Notes: generated by a model from the letters alone, not told the origin. Shown: positions 55,256 to 64,000, counted from the first letter of the stretch. The stretch is 64,000 bases of DNA from Acetobacterium woodii DSM 1030 (GCF_000247605.1 NC_016894.1:2035732-2099731), one strand, 5' to 3'. Made by a program: numbers and translations.

Positions 55256-56818
55256 TTAAGCTTGACCCAGTAATTTTGCCATGTCAGCTTCAGGAGTAGA
55301 GATCGGAGCGATGTTGTAGTTTTCAACCAGGACATTTAATACATTTGGTGAAATAAAAGCTGGCAATGATGGTCCCAATAAGATGTTTTTGATGCCCAGA
55401 TGAAGCAGTGTCAGTAAAATACAAACCGCTTTTTGTTCATACCAGGACAAGACCATGCTCAGTGGTAATTCATTTACATCGCAGTTAAAGGCACCGGCTA
55501 ACGCAACAGCTACCTGAATAGCCGAGTAGGCATCATTACATTGGCCCATATCCATCAGTCGCGGTAAACCGCCAATGGTGCCCAGATCCAGGTCATTGAA
55601 ACGGTACTTACCACAGGCCAGGGTTAAAACAACAGTATCAGCTGGTGTTTTTTCAACAAATTCAGTGTAGTAGTTACGGCCTGTTTTAGCGCCGTCACAA
55701 CCACCAACCAGGAAGAAGTGTTTGATATCACCGGCTTTAACAGCGGCAATAACTTTGTCAGCGACTCCTAAAACAGTACCATGACCAAATCCGGTTAACA
55801 GGGTTTTGCCGCCGTTGATGCCGGTCATTTCTTTGTCTTCAGGGTATCCACCGAGTTTCAGTGCTTTAGCAATCACATGGGCAAAGTCTTTTTCTTTACC
55901 AACATGGATCATCCCTGGGTATTGAACCACATCAGTAGTGAAAATGCGGTCAGAATAAGAGTCTTTTACCGGCATGATACAGTTGGTGGTGAACAGAACC
56001 GGAGCTGGTACAGCGGCAAATTCTTTTTGCTGGTTCTGCCATGCGGTGCCGAAGTTTCCTTTTAAATGAGGATATTTTTTGAGTTCCGGATAAGCATGAG
56101 CGGGTAGCATTTCGCCATGAGTGTAAATATTAATGCCCTTGCCTTCGGTTTGTTCCAGCAATAGTTTTAAATCATGTAAGTCATGACCGGTAATGATGAT
56201 GAATGGTCCTTTTTCAATGGTTAAAGGAACTTCAGTAGGAACCGGCGTACCGTAGGTTTCCGTATTTGCTTTGTCAAGGAGAGCCATACATTTGAGATTG
56301 ATTTCACCTGTTTTTAGTACTAATGGCAGCAGTGTATCCATACCTAAATCGGAGCCAACGGCGACTAATGCTTCGTAGAAAAAAGCATCAACTTCAGGAT
56401 CTTTATAACCTAAAATAGCAGCATGATGGGCATAAGCAGCCACCCCTTTAACACCTAACAAGATTAATGTTTTTAAAGAACGAATGTCTTCATTATCATC
56501 CCAGAGTTTTGCCATCTCATAATTAGGGGCAGTAGGATCAAGATCATCTTTCATTTTATCGACACAAGCGATCATGGTTTGGATACTTTCATCGTCAAAG
56601 TTGACATTGGTAACGGTAGTGAATAAAGCTTTTTTGATACAAGCATCGGTGGCTTCGGTTGCAGCTGTTTTTTGAACGGCTTTGGCTAAACCAATACAAG
56701 CGCCAATTAACTTATCCTGATCTCCGGCAACAACCGGTGTTTTACCACAGACACCGCGAACCTCACATCCAGTTCCTTTGGCAGTTTGCTCACATTGAAA
56801 ACAAAACATATCTTTCAT
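55256..56818 (-). CDS. hcp: Hybrid cluster protein (hydroxylamine reductase)
   Basis: The 520-residue protein has an N-terminal cysteine motif C-x2-C-x8-C-x5-C (MFCFQCEQTAKGTGCEVRGVCGK) for the cubane cluster. The conserved C-terminal ligands of the hybrid Fe-S-O cluster region are present (TTNCIMPVKDSYSDRIFTT, VGGCDGAKTGRNYYTEF, LACGKYRFN, GQCNDAYSAI). Hcp detoxifies nitric oxide and reduces hydroxylamine under anaerobiosis. It lies upstream of asrABC on the same strand, 229 bases apart, so nitrosative stress defence and sulfite reduction share a region. The ribosome site is AAAGAGG. Confidence 0.96.
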   Translation of the reverse strand: MKDMFCFQCEQTAKGTGCEVRGVCGKTPVVAGDQDKLIGACIGLAKAVQKTAATEATDACIKKALFTTVTNVNFDDESIQTMIACVDKMKDDLDPTAPNYEMAKLWDDNEDIRSLKTLILLGVKGVAAYAHHAAILGYKDPEVDAFFYEALVAVGSDLGMDTLLPLVLKTGEINLKCMALLDKANTETYGTPVPTEVPLTIEKGPFIIITGHDLHDLKLLLEQTEGKGINIYTHGEMLPAHAYPELKKYPHLKGNFGTAWQNQQKEFAAVPAPVLFTTNCIMPVKDSYSDRIFTTDVVQYPGMIHVGKEKDFAHVIAKALKLGGYPEDKEMTGINGGKTLLTGFGHGTVLGVADKVIAAVKAGDIKHFFLVGGCDGAKTGRNYYTEFVEKTPADTVVLTLACGKYRFNDLDLGTIGGLPRLMDMGQCNDAYSAIQVAVALAGAFNCDVNELPLSMVLSWYEQKAVCILLTLLHLGIKNILLGPSLPAFISPNVLNVLVENYNIAPISTPEADMAKLLGQA

Positions 56819-57220
56819 TTTTTACCTCTTTCTGATACTTAAAATTATATTGATAACCCGCAATGAGCGGGATATAACCAGTTTCATTAAATTAATATTT
56901 CATTTCATAATTACCCAATAAAACGTATTGTAAACGTTAATAATTGCATATCTTGAAATTTAATAGGCTAATTAATCGTCTTCAGTTAATAAGTGACGTT
57001 TGATTAATTGCATTACAATAATCTTTTGATGGCTTAATCATACCGCATAACTATTTTAAAAACAGTTGCAAATGCAACACATTTAAAATAATTAAATAAA
57101 ATAAGCGCTGTTTTGATCGGTTATTCTCATTCTTTTATTTTATTGACGATTGTGATATTATTTACTTATTAATCGGTCATTATTAACGTTTTAAATTATA
57201 AATTGAAAAGAGGATCAGAA
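56819..57220. other. Divergent region between hcp and the hydrolase-GAF gene
   Basis: It contains a small hairpin CCCGC-AATGA-GCGGG (56857-56871) in the hcp leader. A perfect 14-base palindrome GTTGCAAATGCAAC lies at 57065-57078, a candidate operator between the two divergent genes. TTGACG (57144-57149) with TATTAA 18 bases later may be the plus-strand promoter. Confidence 0.5.
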
Positions 57221-59263
57221 ATGAGTCTGAAAATAAGCAATCTGCTGGACATTGAAAAGTATTTATTGCTGGAAATCGTTTATTTTCATTTACCATCCGA
57301 ATACAAAAATCGAATTACCAAAAAAACGCCGTTAAAATTGGATGCCTTCATCGATCTTATGGATCAATGTGAGTATTCATTATATCCCGGATTTGTCAGT
57401 CGCTCACAAGCAGGTCGAAAAAAGGTGCGGCTCAGACAAGCCCATTTTAAACGAGTTTATGCATCCAGCGAAAATCTCGAAAAAATTAGCATTACAGGAT
57501 ATGTCAATGATAACTATGGAACTTATGGAAACACAGCCGATCATCACAAAACCAGTTTTGTCGCGATGGCATTCGAAGATGATCAAAATAACGCTGTGGT
57601 TTCTTTTAGCGGTTGTGAACAGGTATCAACAACCAGCACACTGCTTGACTGGGGCGGGTGTTTGGTTGCTTCTTTGGGGGTTGTCACAAGTCATCATCAA
57701 AAAGCGCTGGCTTTTTATGACAATCAGATGGCCGGCATTTTAGGGGAACGAAATATTTTAGGGCATTCCAAAGGTGGAAATCTGGCAACTTACGTGTTTA
57801 TCAATCGACTTAATGAAAATACCCATGCTTATTGTGTTAATGCGCAGCCTTATTGTTGGTATACGATGACTGAAACCCAGAAAGAAGCTTTAAAAAGCAA
57901 TCGCTTTGAGTATATTGTCCATGCCGATGATCCGACCAGAAAGGCTAGTTACGTCTCTTATATCAGTCGTACCGTACCGCTTAACAGTTATGCCGTCAAA
58001 CGGTTTAGTGATATTCATGGTTTTGCCGAGGTCAGTTTTGACGAATTTGGCAACCTCGAAGGGACGCGGGTCATCCGTGAAACGACTAGTTTATTAAAAG
58101 CCCGAATTTTCAAGGACTATACCGCTGAAAAACGCTTGACCCACGAGCAGTGTATGGCGAATTTTCAAACACAGCTCGTCGAAATTAAATCCCTTCCAAA
58201 ACTATTTAGCACCACGCTTGATGAGATGCTAATAGTGACTGAAGCCCAAACGGCAATTATCTGGCTAAAAGATAAGGATAGCCAAGGTGAGTTTATCTAT
58301 CCGTTGATTATTAAAAGTCCCGTAGCAAAAAATTTCTACCAATTAAAACTAAGACGCGGATATGGGATTGCAGCGCAATGCGTTTTTGACGGATTACCGT
58401 TGTTTATTCGCGATTCCAAGCAATACCAAAGCCGTTTTGAAAGCGTTGATCGACTGATGGGACTAACCATCACATCACAAATCGCCGTACCATTAGGTAT
58501 TGATGAAAGCGATGTTTTTGGGGCACTGGAGTTGGTCAATAAAAAACAGGGGTTATTTTTTAATCTGGATGATTTTACGCTGGTTAATGATATGACCTTA
58601 GCGATGTTGGAAGTCTTTAAAAATTCAGGACAATCGTTAGATAAATTCCGGAATTTTTCGTTATTGCAAATTAAAAAAAATAATAAACAAATTTTCGCAA
58701 TTGAAAAAAATCGTTATCTGGAAAAGTCATTTTCATCATTTAATGAGAAAAATGCCTTTCTTCAAAAGATATCCGGTTTGTCATTAGAACCAAATGAACG
58801 GCTTATTTTTAATCGAATCATATTTACGGCTGATAAAAAAAAGCAATTAAAACACCTGAGAAATCAGGAATATGCGATTATTTTTGAGAATCCGCATTTG
58901 CGCGATGAAAGCATCCCGGTAAAGGGACTGTTAATCAAACTTCTTTTTCAACTTCGTGAGAAACAGATAAATCTAAATAAAATAGCAACAATGATCGATC
59001 TTCAAAATAAATTAAAAACACCGATAAAAGAACTGAGTGACGCTGAATACATCCGTTTGGAGTATGGCATCGCAAGAATTCGACGCCCCCAGTTAATCAT
59101 TGTCAATACGCCTCCAGAAAGGCTTAAAAAGACTGCTTATGATGTCTTATGTCGGCAACTCAAAAAGGACTGTACCAAAAAGTCAGCAACGGTAATTGTT
59201 TTTACAAATGGATTTAAAAATGAAGAGGTGAGAAATGATAAACTTGGAAATCCCCGGTCATGA
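57221..59263 (+). CDS. Mbeg1-like hydrolase with GAF domain
   Basis: The protein is about 680 residues. The N-terminal half (about 10-300) is an alpha/beta hydrolase of the Mbeg1/DUF2974 type, with FVAMAFEDDQNNAVVSFSGCEQVSTT, and GHSKGGNLATYVFINRL as the nucleophile elbow (serine in GHSKGG). The middle (about 320-475) is a GAF domain (LDEMLIVTEAQTAIIWLKDKDSQGEF ... QIAVPLGIDESDVFGALELVNKKQG). The C-terminal 190 residues are helical and unassigned. Such a hydrolase-GAF combination suggests a ligand-controlled lipase or esterase. A GAGGA site precedes ATG 57221; an in-frame TTG six codons earlier is the alternative. The end overlaps the next gene by 29 bases. Confidence 0.78.
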   Translation: MSLKISNLLDIEKYLLLEIVYFHLPSEYKNRITKKTPLKLDAFIDLMDQCEYSLYPGFVSRSQAGRKKVRLRQAHFKRVYASSENLEKISITGYVNDNYGTYGNTADHHKTSFVAMAFEDDQNNAVVSFSGCEQVSTTSTLLDWGGCLVASLGVVTSHHQKALAFYDNQMAGILGERNILGHSKGGNLATYVFINRLNENTHAYCVNAQPYCWYTMTETQKEALKSNRFEYIVHADDPTRKASYVSYISRTVPLNSYAVKRFSDIHGFAEVSFDEFGNLEGTRVIRETTSLLKARIFKDYTAEKRLTHEQCMANFQTQLVEIKSLPKLFSTTLDEMLIVTEAQTAIIWLKDKDSQGEFIYPLIIKSPVAKNFYQLKLRRGYGIAAQCVFDGLPLFIRDSKQYQSRFESVDRLMGLTITSQIAVPLGIDESDVFGALELVNKKQGLFFNLDDFTLVNDMTLAMLEVFKNSGQSLDKFRNFSLLQIKKNNKQIFAIEKNRYLEKSFSSFNEKNAFLQKISGLSLEPNERLIFNRIIFTADKKKQLKHLRNQEYAIIFENPHLRDESIPVKGLLIKLLFQLREKQINLNKIATMIDLQNKLKTPIKELSDAEYIRLEYGIARIRRPQLIIVNTPPERLKKTAYDVLCRQLKKDCTKKSATVIVFTNGFKNEEVRNDKLGNPRS

Positions 59264-59705
59264 CCCGATAACCGTGGCACACGTGACCTTTGATTATAAT
59301 GGTACACTGGCAGTGGATGGTTATCTGGTTGATGGTTTGAAAGAAAGATTGCAGATGCTGTCGGAACGAATGGCCGTTTATATTCTAACCGCCGATACCT
59401 TTGGCCGGGTGCGTGAACAATGTAGTGAGCTGCCGGTGACGATTGAAATATTTTCAAAGGATAATATTGCTACGAAAAAAAAAGCTTTTGTAAAAAATCT
59501 TGGTGGCGAAACGACCATTGCCATCGGTAATGGTAATAATGATTGGGAAATGTTTGCCGAAAGTCGTTTGTCGATTGCCATAATCGGAAAAGAGGGGTGT
59601 TGCGTGAAATCTTTGCTAGCGGCTGATATCGTCGTAAACAGCCCACTGGATGCCCTAGACTTATTACTTAATAATGATCGGCTGGTCGCAACCTTAAGAA
59701 CTTAA
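59235..59705 (+). CDS. Small HAD-family phosphatase (soluble P-type ATPase-like)
   Basis: The 156-residue protein shows VTFDYNGTLAVDGYL as HAD motif I (DxNGT), TADTFG as motif II, a lysine in ATKKKAFV (motif III) and IAIGNGNNDWEMF as motif IV. It resembles the group annotated as soluble P-type ATPase-like phosphatases, whose substrate is unknown. It overlaps the hydrolase-GAF gene by 29 bases and has a GAGGTGAG site, so the two probably form an operon. A cap domain is absent, which points to a macromolecular or large substrate in HAD logic, without proof. Confidence 0.8.
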   Translation: MINLEIPGHDPITVAHVTFDYNGTLAVDGYLVDGLKERLQMLSERMAVYILTADTFGRVREQCSELPVTIEIFSKDNIATKKKAFVKNLGGETTIAIGNGNNDWEMFAESRLSIAIIGKEGCCVKSLLAADIVVNSPLDALDLLLNNDRLVATLRT

Positions 59706-59739
59706 CAGTCAGACAAAAAAGGCTTTAGCGAAAAAAATG

Positions 59740-59769
59740 TTGACGGTTTCATTCGCATTGTGCTATGAT
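59740..59769 (+). promoter_or_regulatory. Promoter of glpP
   Basis: TTGACG (59740-59745) and TATGAT (59764-59769) are 18 bases apart, 20 bases before the glpP start. Confidence 0.6.
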
Positions 59770-59789
59770 TTAACCACTGAGGAGATAAA

Positions 59790-60344
59790 ATGAGTTGGAT
59801 TGATTTTTCAGAATTTCAGGTTATTCCTTCAATACGTAAGCTTAATGATTTGGAAATTGCTTTAAAAAGCGATGTTCAGGTAATTTTGCTCACCGAAGCC
59901 CATATTGCTAATTTACTGGATCTGGTTAAACTGGTTCATGCAAAGGATAAAAAAGCCCTCATTAATCTGGAGTTACTTGGCGGTTTCGGAAAAGATCATG
60001 TTGGAATGAAGTTGTTAAAGAATTATTACCACGTTGATGGCGTCATGTCAACCGATAGTAGCAAGTTGGGAATGGCAAAACAATGTGGTTTGGTAACTTT
60101 CCAACGGTTTTTTCTGCATGATTCACGTTCTTTTGAGACCACCTTGAAAATAATTGAGAGTTCCCGGGTTGACGGAGCTGAACTACTGCCAGCAGTGATG
60201 GCATTGGATTGTTATTCAAAACTGATTTCGATTGCTAAAATCCCGTTATTGGCCGGCGGATTTATTCGTGATCGGGAAATGATGGAAAAAATAAAAATTT
60301 GTGGCTTTAAGGGCTTGACGGTTAGCGAAAAGTCTCTGTGGTAA
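59790..60344 (+). CDS. glpP: GlpP, glycerol-3-phosphate responsive antiterminator
   Basis: The 184-residue protein has the GlpP family sequence throughout: VIPSIRKLNDLEIALKSDVQVILLTEAHIANLLDLVKLVHAKDKKALINLELLGGFGKD, then DGVMSTDSSKLGMAKQCGLVTFQRFFLHDSRSFETTLK, and ELLPAVMALDCYSKLISIAKIPLLAGGFIRDREMMEKIKICGFKGLTVSEKSLW. With glycerol-3-phosphate bound, GlpP prevents termination in the leaders of glp operons in Bacillus. A terminator lies in the leader of the next operon (60387-60440). The ribosome site is GAGGAG. Confidence 0.9.
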   Translation: MSWIDFSEFQVIPSIRKLNDLEIALKSDVQVILLTEAHIANLLDLVKLVHAKDKKALINLELLGGFGKDHVGMKLLKNYYHVDGVMSTDSSKLGMAKQCGLVTFQRFFLHDSRSFETTLKIIESSRVDGAELLPAVMALDCYSKLISIAKIPLLAGGFIRDREMMEKIKICGFKGLTVSEKSLW

Positions 60345-60386
60345 AATAAAACAAAATAAAATGTGCCGGATGGTAATTATGTGATT

Positions 60387-60440
60387 CCTGCTTAATAAAA
60401 GTGATGATTTTCGTCGCCTTTATTAAGCAGGATTTTTTTA
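60387..60440 (+). terminator. Leader terminator between glpP and the kinase
   Basis: CCTGCTTAATAAA pairs perfectly with TTTATTAAGCAGG and is followed by seven T. It lies about 100 bases before the kinase start and could be the target of GlpP antitermination. Confidence 0.88.
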
Positions 60441-60538
60441 TGGCCTGCGAGGTGGCAAACTGTTCAAGGATGATAAAGCCAGTCGATGTGATTGATCAAA
60501 GCGTTTCAAATTTCAAACTAAAATTGGAGGTTTTCAAA

Positions 60539-62038
60539 ATGGGGAAGTATTTATTGGGTCTTGACAACGGCGGAACAATGATTAAAGCGGCTCTGTACGA
60601 TTTAAAAGGCAATGAAGTAGCCATTTCAAGTTCAAAAACGATGATGTATCAGCCCGAACCGGGGTTTACCGAGCGCAACATCGAAGAAATGTGGCAAGCC
60701 AATGTTATCGCGATAAAAGGGGTGATAAAAAAAGCCGGCATTACCGGCAGTGAGATTATTGGTCTTGCGGCTACCGGCCATGGTAATGGTTTATATTTAG
60801 TAAAAGAAGATGGAACCCAAACCTATAATGGAATGATCTCGACTGATGTCCGCGGGCGGGAATACGTCATCAAATGGCAGAAAGATGGAACCTACGAAAA
60901 GATTTTACCTAAAACCATGCAATGTGTTTTTGCCGGCCAACCGACCACACTGTTACGCTGGTTTATCGATCACCGCCCGGCAGTACTGAAAGAAACGAAA
61001 TGGATTTTTATGTGCAAAGACTATATTCGTTTCCGATTAACCGGCGAAGCTTACGGTGAAATCGCCGATATGTCGGGGTCCAGTTTGATGAATGTCAGAG
61101 ACGTCAAATACGACCGGGAGCTGTTAGCGGAAATGGGTCTGGAAAGTATTTATGATAAACTGCCACCATTGCGTTATTCTGGAGAAGTTTGTGGCACGAT
61201 TACTAAAGAAGTTGCTGAGCTGACTGGTTTGGTTGAAGGAACCCCGGTTGCCGGAGGCTGCATGGATATTCATGCATCAGCCATGGCCGTGGGGATTACC
61301 GATGAAGATAAAATGTGTGTCGTCGCCGGGACTTGGAGTATTAACGAATACATCAGCAAAAAACCAGTCGTCGATAAAGACTTGTTCATGACCTCCATTT
61401 ATCCGATTCCCGGATATTGGATGATCCTTGAAGGCAGCCCAACTTCAGCCAGTAACCTGGAATGGTTTTTGACTGAAATTCTAAGAGATATTGATTTAAA
61501 AGAATTGGATGTTTATGAATATTCCAATCATTGTGTCAACTGCGTGGCCGATGAAGATTGCGGCGTGGTATTTCTCCCATTTCTTTATGCCAGTAATGTC
61601 AACATCAATGCGAAAGCTTGTTTTATCGGCCTGAACAGTTATCATAATCGCGATAATATGCTCCGGGCGGTTTATGAGGGGATTGTTTTTAGTCATAAAT
61701 ATCATATTGAAAAGCTGCTGAAATACCGCGACGTACCAAAAAGCATTCGAATTGCCGGAGGGGTAGCAAAATCTCGGGTTTGGGTTCAGATGTTTGCCGA
61801 TATCCTGCAAGTCCCGATTGAAGTTACCGAATGTACCGAATTAGGAGCCTTGGGAGCCGCCATCTGTGCCGGTGTTGCTACTAATACTTACGCCAGTTTC
61901 AAGGAGGCCTCGGATGTGATGGTGGAAATTGCTTACACTGCAAAACCCAATCCTGATAAGCAGGCCATGTATCAAAAAAAATACCACCGCTACCTGAAAG
62001 TCATAAATGCTCTTGACGGAATCTGGGACGAATATTAG
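60539..62038 (+). CDS. FGGY-family carbohydrate kinase (LyxK-like)
   Basis: The 499-residue sugar/polyol kinase has the FGGY fold: phosphate-binding LLGLDNGGTMIKAALYD, the substrate region PGFTERNIEEMWQ and TGHGNGLYLV, VAGTWSINEYIS, the EGSPTSASNLEWFL block and the adenosine motif RIAGGVAKSRVWVQMFADILQVPIEV. From memory the pattern follows E. coli LyxK (L-xylulokinase) and YgcE-type kinases more than glycerol kinase. The start is 60539, with GGAGG before it and MGKYLLGLDNGGT typical; a reading from 60401 would include the terminator. It is in an operon with SDR and FAD-oxidoreductase genes. The substrate is probably a ketose or polyol. Confidence 0.85.
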   Translation: MGKYLLGLDNGGTMIKAALYDLKGNEVAISSSKTMMYQPEPGFTERNIEEMWQANVIAIKGVIKKAGITGSEIIGLAATGHGNGLYLVKEDGTQTYNGMISTDVRGREYVIKWQKDGTYEKILPKTMQCVFAGQPTTLLRWFIDHRPAVLKETKWIFMCKDYIRFRLTGEAYGEIADMSGSSLMNVRDVKYDRELLAEMGLESIYDKLPPLRYSGEVCGTITKEVAELTGLVEGTPVAGGCMDIHASAMAVGITDEDKMCVVAGTWSINEYISKKPVVDKDLFMTSIYPIPGYWMILEGSPTSASNLEWFLTEILRDIDLKELDVYEYSNHCVNCVADEDCGVVFLPFLYASNVNINAKACFIGLNSYHNRDNMLRAVYEGIVFSHKYHIEKLLKYRDVPKSIRIAGGVAKSRVWVQMFADILQVPIEVTECTELGALGAAICAGVATNTYASFKEASDVMVEIAYTAKPNPDKQAMYQKKYHRYLKVINALDGIWDEY

Positions 62039-62136
62039 GATCTATTCACGAAACTTTGATATCAGGCAGGGCTTAAACGAATAGTCAGCAAAGTAAGTTG
62101 CTAATGAGGGTGTCAAAATGAAGATAGGAGATTAAA

Positions 62137-62895
62137 ATGGATTTGAAACTAAAAGGAAAAAACGCCATCATCACCGGGGGTTCCCGAGGGGTTGGTCGGG
62201 CGATTGCATTGGGATTGGCAGCGGAAGGCGTTAACGTGGTGGTGACAGGTAGAAGTCAGTCAACTGAGCTACTGACAGTAACGCAAGAAGCCCAAGCCTT
62301 GGGGGTTAAAGCGTTTTTTATTACCGCCAAGATGGAAAATAGCAATGATCTATTAGTGATGATGAAGGAAGCCGAAGCATTGTTGGGAAGTTTGGATATT
62401 CTCATTAATAATGCCGGAATTTGGCTGACCGGTTGGATTCAGGATATTCCTTTAGATGATTGGGAACAAACGATGGATGTTAATCTGACGGCGCCTTTTC
62501 TAACTTCCCAGTATTTTGCCAAAATTAATCTGGACAAAAACCGACCGGGAAAAATTATCAATATTAATTCCCAGGCCGCTTTTAACGGTTCAACAACTGG
62601 CCATGCCCATTACGCGGCCAGTAAAGCTGGGATGGTGGCACTTACGATTTCGATGGCGCGGGAACTGTCTTCCAAAGGGATTACCGTTAATGGGATTGCT
62701 CTGGGGATTGTTAACACCGATATGATCCACGATAAAATTGATTCAAACCCGGGTTATTACGAAAGCCGGATTCCCATCGGGCGGGTGGCACAACCCGAGG
62801 ACATCGCCAACATCGTTGTTTTTATGGTTTCCGAACCAGCATCATATTTGACCGGAACCACGATCGACGCTACCGGCGGAATGCTGATGCGCTAA
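62137..62895 (+). CDS. SDR-family oxidoreductase
   Basis: The 252-residue classical short-chain dehydrogenase has TGGSRGVGRA at 13-22, NNAGIW, the catalytic Tyr159 and Lys163 in HYAASKAG, and the C-terminal GGMLM. It oxidises or reduces a polyol or sugar hydroxyl with NAD(P). In context it may interconvert a polyol and a ketose for the upstream kinase. The GGAG site precedes the ATG. Confidence 0.88.
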   Translation: MDLKLKGKNAIITGGSRGVGRAIALGLAAEGVNVVVTGRSQSTELLTVTQEAQALGVKAFFITAKMENSNDLLVMMKEAEALLGSLDILINNAGIWLTGWIQDIPLDDWEQTMDVNLTAPFLTSQYFAKINLDKNRPGKIININSQAAFNGSTTGHAHYAASKAGMVALTISMARELSSKGITVNGIALGIVNTDMIHDKIDSNPGYYESRIPIGRVAQPEDIANIVVFMVSEPASYLTGTTIDATGGMLMR

Positions 62896-62994
62896 ACGAT
62901 AACCTAAACTCGCAAAGTAGGGGCAAATATCAACCGCCCGTAAAACAAATTTAATAAATGCACAATAAACACACCATTATGAGAGGAAATTATC

Positions 62995-64000
62995 ATGAAT
63001 CACTACGATGTTATCATCATTGGCGGCGGGATTACCGGCACCGCCATTGCTCATGAATTATCAAAATATAAATTGACGGCAGCCTTGCTGGAACGAGGAA
63101 GCGATATCGGAATCGGAACAACCAAAGGAAACGGAGGAGTTGTTCATTCCGGTTATGATCCCACCCCCGGCAGCGTAAAAGCAAAAATCAACGTTCAGGG
63201 TGCCAATAGTTACCCAAAACTGGCAAAAGATTTACAATTTGGATTGATTAATCCGGGCCTTTTTGTGGTTGGCTTTAATGACGCGGATAAGGAAGTATTG
63301 GAACACAAATTGGATTATGGGATTAAAAACGGGGTTAAAGATTTGGCAATTATTAGTGCAAAGCAAATGCGAAACCGGGAACCTCATCTATCATCGGAAG
63401 CAAAATTTGCTTTGTATGCACCCACGACCACGGTTGTTGATCCCTTTGAGGTTGCCTTAGCTTTTGCTGAAAATGCCAAAACGAATGGCGTTGATATTAT
63501 AACCAATCAAACCGTGACCGCAATTCAAAAAACTAAAGAAGGTTTTATAGTTACCACCTCAAATACGACCTATCGTTGCGATTATATTGTTAACGCTGCC
63601 GGTAATCACGCTGACGATGTTGCCAAACTTATTGGCATTGAAGAATATCAAATCAAACCACGCCATGGAGATCTGTTAGTTTTTGACAAAGACATGAAAA
63701 ATAAACCACAAACGGTCATGTTTCCCTGTCCCGGACCAGATACAAAAGGAATTGCCTGTATTCCCACGGTTCACGGCAACACCATTGTTGGTTCGACAGC
63801 AACGATGATGGATGATAAGGAGTCGGTTTGCAATTACGGGCCGGGCATCCAAATCCTGATTGATGGAGTTCATCGCCTTTTACCGGATCTCGAAGCTAAT
63901 CAGGTGATTCGTACCTTTGCTGGTTTGCGACCAGTCGTAATAAATCATAACAATGACTTTTTTATTGCTGAATCACAGACGGTAAAGGGTTTTATTCATG
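62995..64000 (+). CDS. FAD-dependent oxidoreductase, GlpA/LhgO-like, partial
   Basis: The first 335 residues of a DAO-family flavoprotein are visible. It starts MNHYDVIIIGGGITGTAIAHEL (FAD-binding GxGxxG), then ERGSDIGIGTTKGNGGVVHSGYDPTPGS, and YIVNAAGNHADDVAKLIGI. Anaerobic glycerol-3-phosphate dehydrogenase and 2-hydroxyglutarate oxidase share this fold. With a GlpP gene upstream, a glycerol-3-phosphate or polyol-phosphate dehydrogenase is plausible. The AGAGGAA site precedes the ATG. The gene continues past the window end. Confidence 0.85.
   Translation, partial: MNHYDVIIIGGGITGTAIAHELSKYKLTAALLERGSDIGIGTTKGNGGVVHSGYDPTPGSVKAKINVQGANSYPKLAKDLQFGLINPGLFVVGFNDADKEVLEHKLDYGIKNGVKDLAIISAKQMRNREPHLSSEAKFALYAPTTTVVDPFEVALAFAENAKTNGVDIITNQTVTAIQKTKEGFIVTTSNTTYRCDYIVNAAGNHADDVAKLIGIEEYQIKPRHGDLLVFDKDMKNKPQTVMFPCPGPDTKGIACIPTVHGNTIVGSTATMMDDKESVCNYGPGIQILIDGVHRLLPDLEANQVIRTFAGLRPVVINHNNDFFIAESQTVKGFIH

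Noticed and set aside
60401-60538. N-terminal extension of the kinase
   Set aside because: The extension would contain a perfect terminator hairpin and lacks a ribosome site; the family start MGKYLLGLDNGGT has GGAGG before it.

Overview
The window looks like chromosome from a low-GC, anaerobic Firmicute of the class Clostridia, most plausibly an acetogen of the Acetobacterium/Eubacterium group. The evidence is AT-rich coding with strong AAGGAGG ribosome sites, the LL-diaminopimelate aminotransferase route to lysine, anaerobic sulfite reductase AsrABC, a hybrid cluster protein, a 4-hydroxybutyrate dehydrogenase and many clostridial-style signalling genes. The genus is an inference from gene content, not from a marker gene. 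I saw no rRNA, tRNA, CRISPR array or prophage.

Layout. 1-1.4 kb: end of an FtsX-type permease and a Ctc/L25 ribosomal protein. 1.4-4.7 kb: iron uptake operon feoA-feoA-feoB plus a 44-residue FeoB-associated Cys-rich protein, with iron-box-like palindromes GTTAGT-N4-ACTAAC. 4.7-14.2 kb: amino acid and amine fermentation, namely a PucR-type regulator, a GABA-type aminotransferase with 4-hydroxybutyrate dehydrogenase, a cupin regulator, a second class III aminotransferase, an APC permease, a second iron alcohol dehydrogenase and a TIGR04076 protein. 14.4-18.4 kb: XRE regulator and two c-di-GMP turnover proteins. 18.4-22.3 kb: YczE-like membrane protein, a frameshifted iron-sulfur flavoprotein, a LiaF-like/DUF4097 pair and a small hypothetical gene. 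22.6-31.2 kb: three paralogous chemoreceptors in tandem. 31.4-34.6 kb: DUF815 ATPase and a beta-CASP nuclease. 34.7-41.2 kb: a complete stressosome module (RsbR, RsbS, RsbT, RsbX) followed by a hybrid histidine kinase and an HD-GYP response regulator. 41.2-43.2 kb: MocR remnant, azlCD, MORN lipoprotein. 43.4-48.1 kb: TrmB-type regulator, lysA, dapL, malic enzyme. 48.2-52.1 kb: htpG under a perfect CIRCE operator, and an ABC-F gene behind a long attenuator-like leader. 52.2-56.8 kb: asrABC and hcp on the minus strand. 57.2-64 kb: a hydrolase-GAF protein, a small HAD protein, the antiterminator GlpP, and a kinase/SDR/FAD-oxidoreductase operon that runs off the window.

How the genes work together. 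The strongest theme is environmental sensing wired to c-di-GMP and chemotaxis: the stressosome operon ends in a phosphodiesterase response regulator instead of a sigma-B branch, and its RsbR sensor carries a C-x4-C-G element also seen in the PAS-like domains of the three neighbouring chemoreceptors. A second theme is control by RNA leaders and premature terminators: upstream of both aminotransferases, the ABC-F gene and the GlpP-linked kinase. A 171-bp palindromic mobile-element-like repeat occurs twice, in opposite orientation, each copy flanked by a direct repeat.

Coordinates and motifs were read by eye. Family assignments rest on recognisable motifs and remembered family sequences, not on searches.
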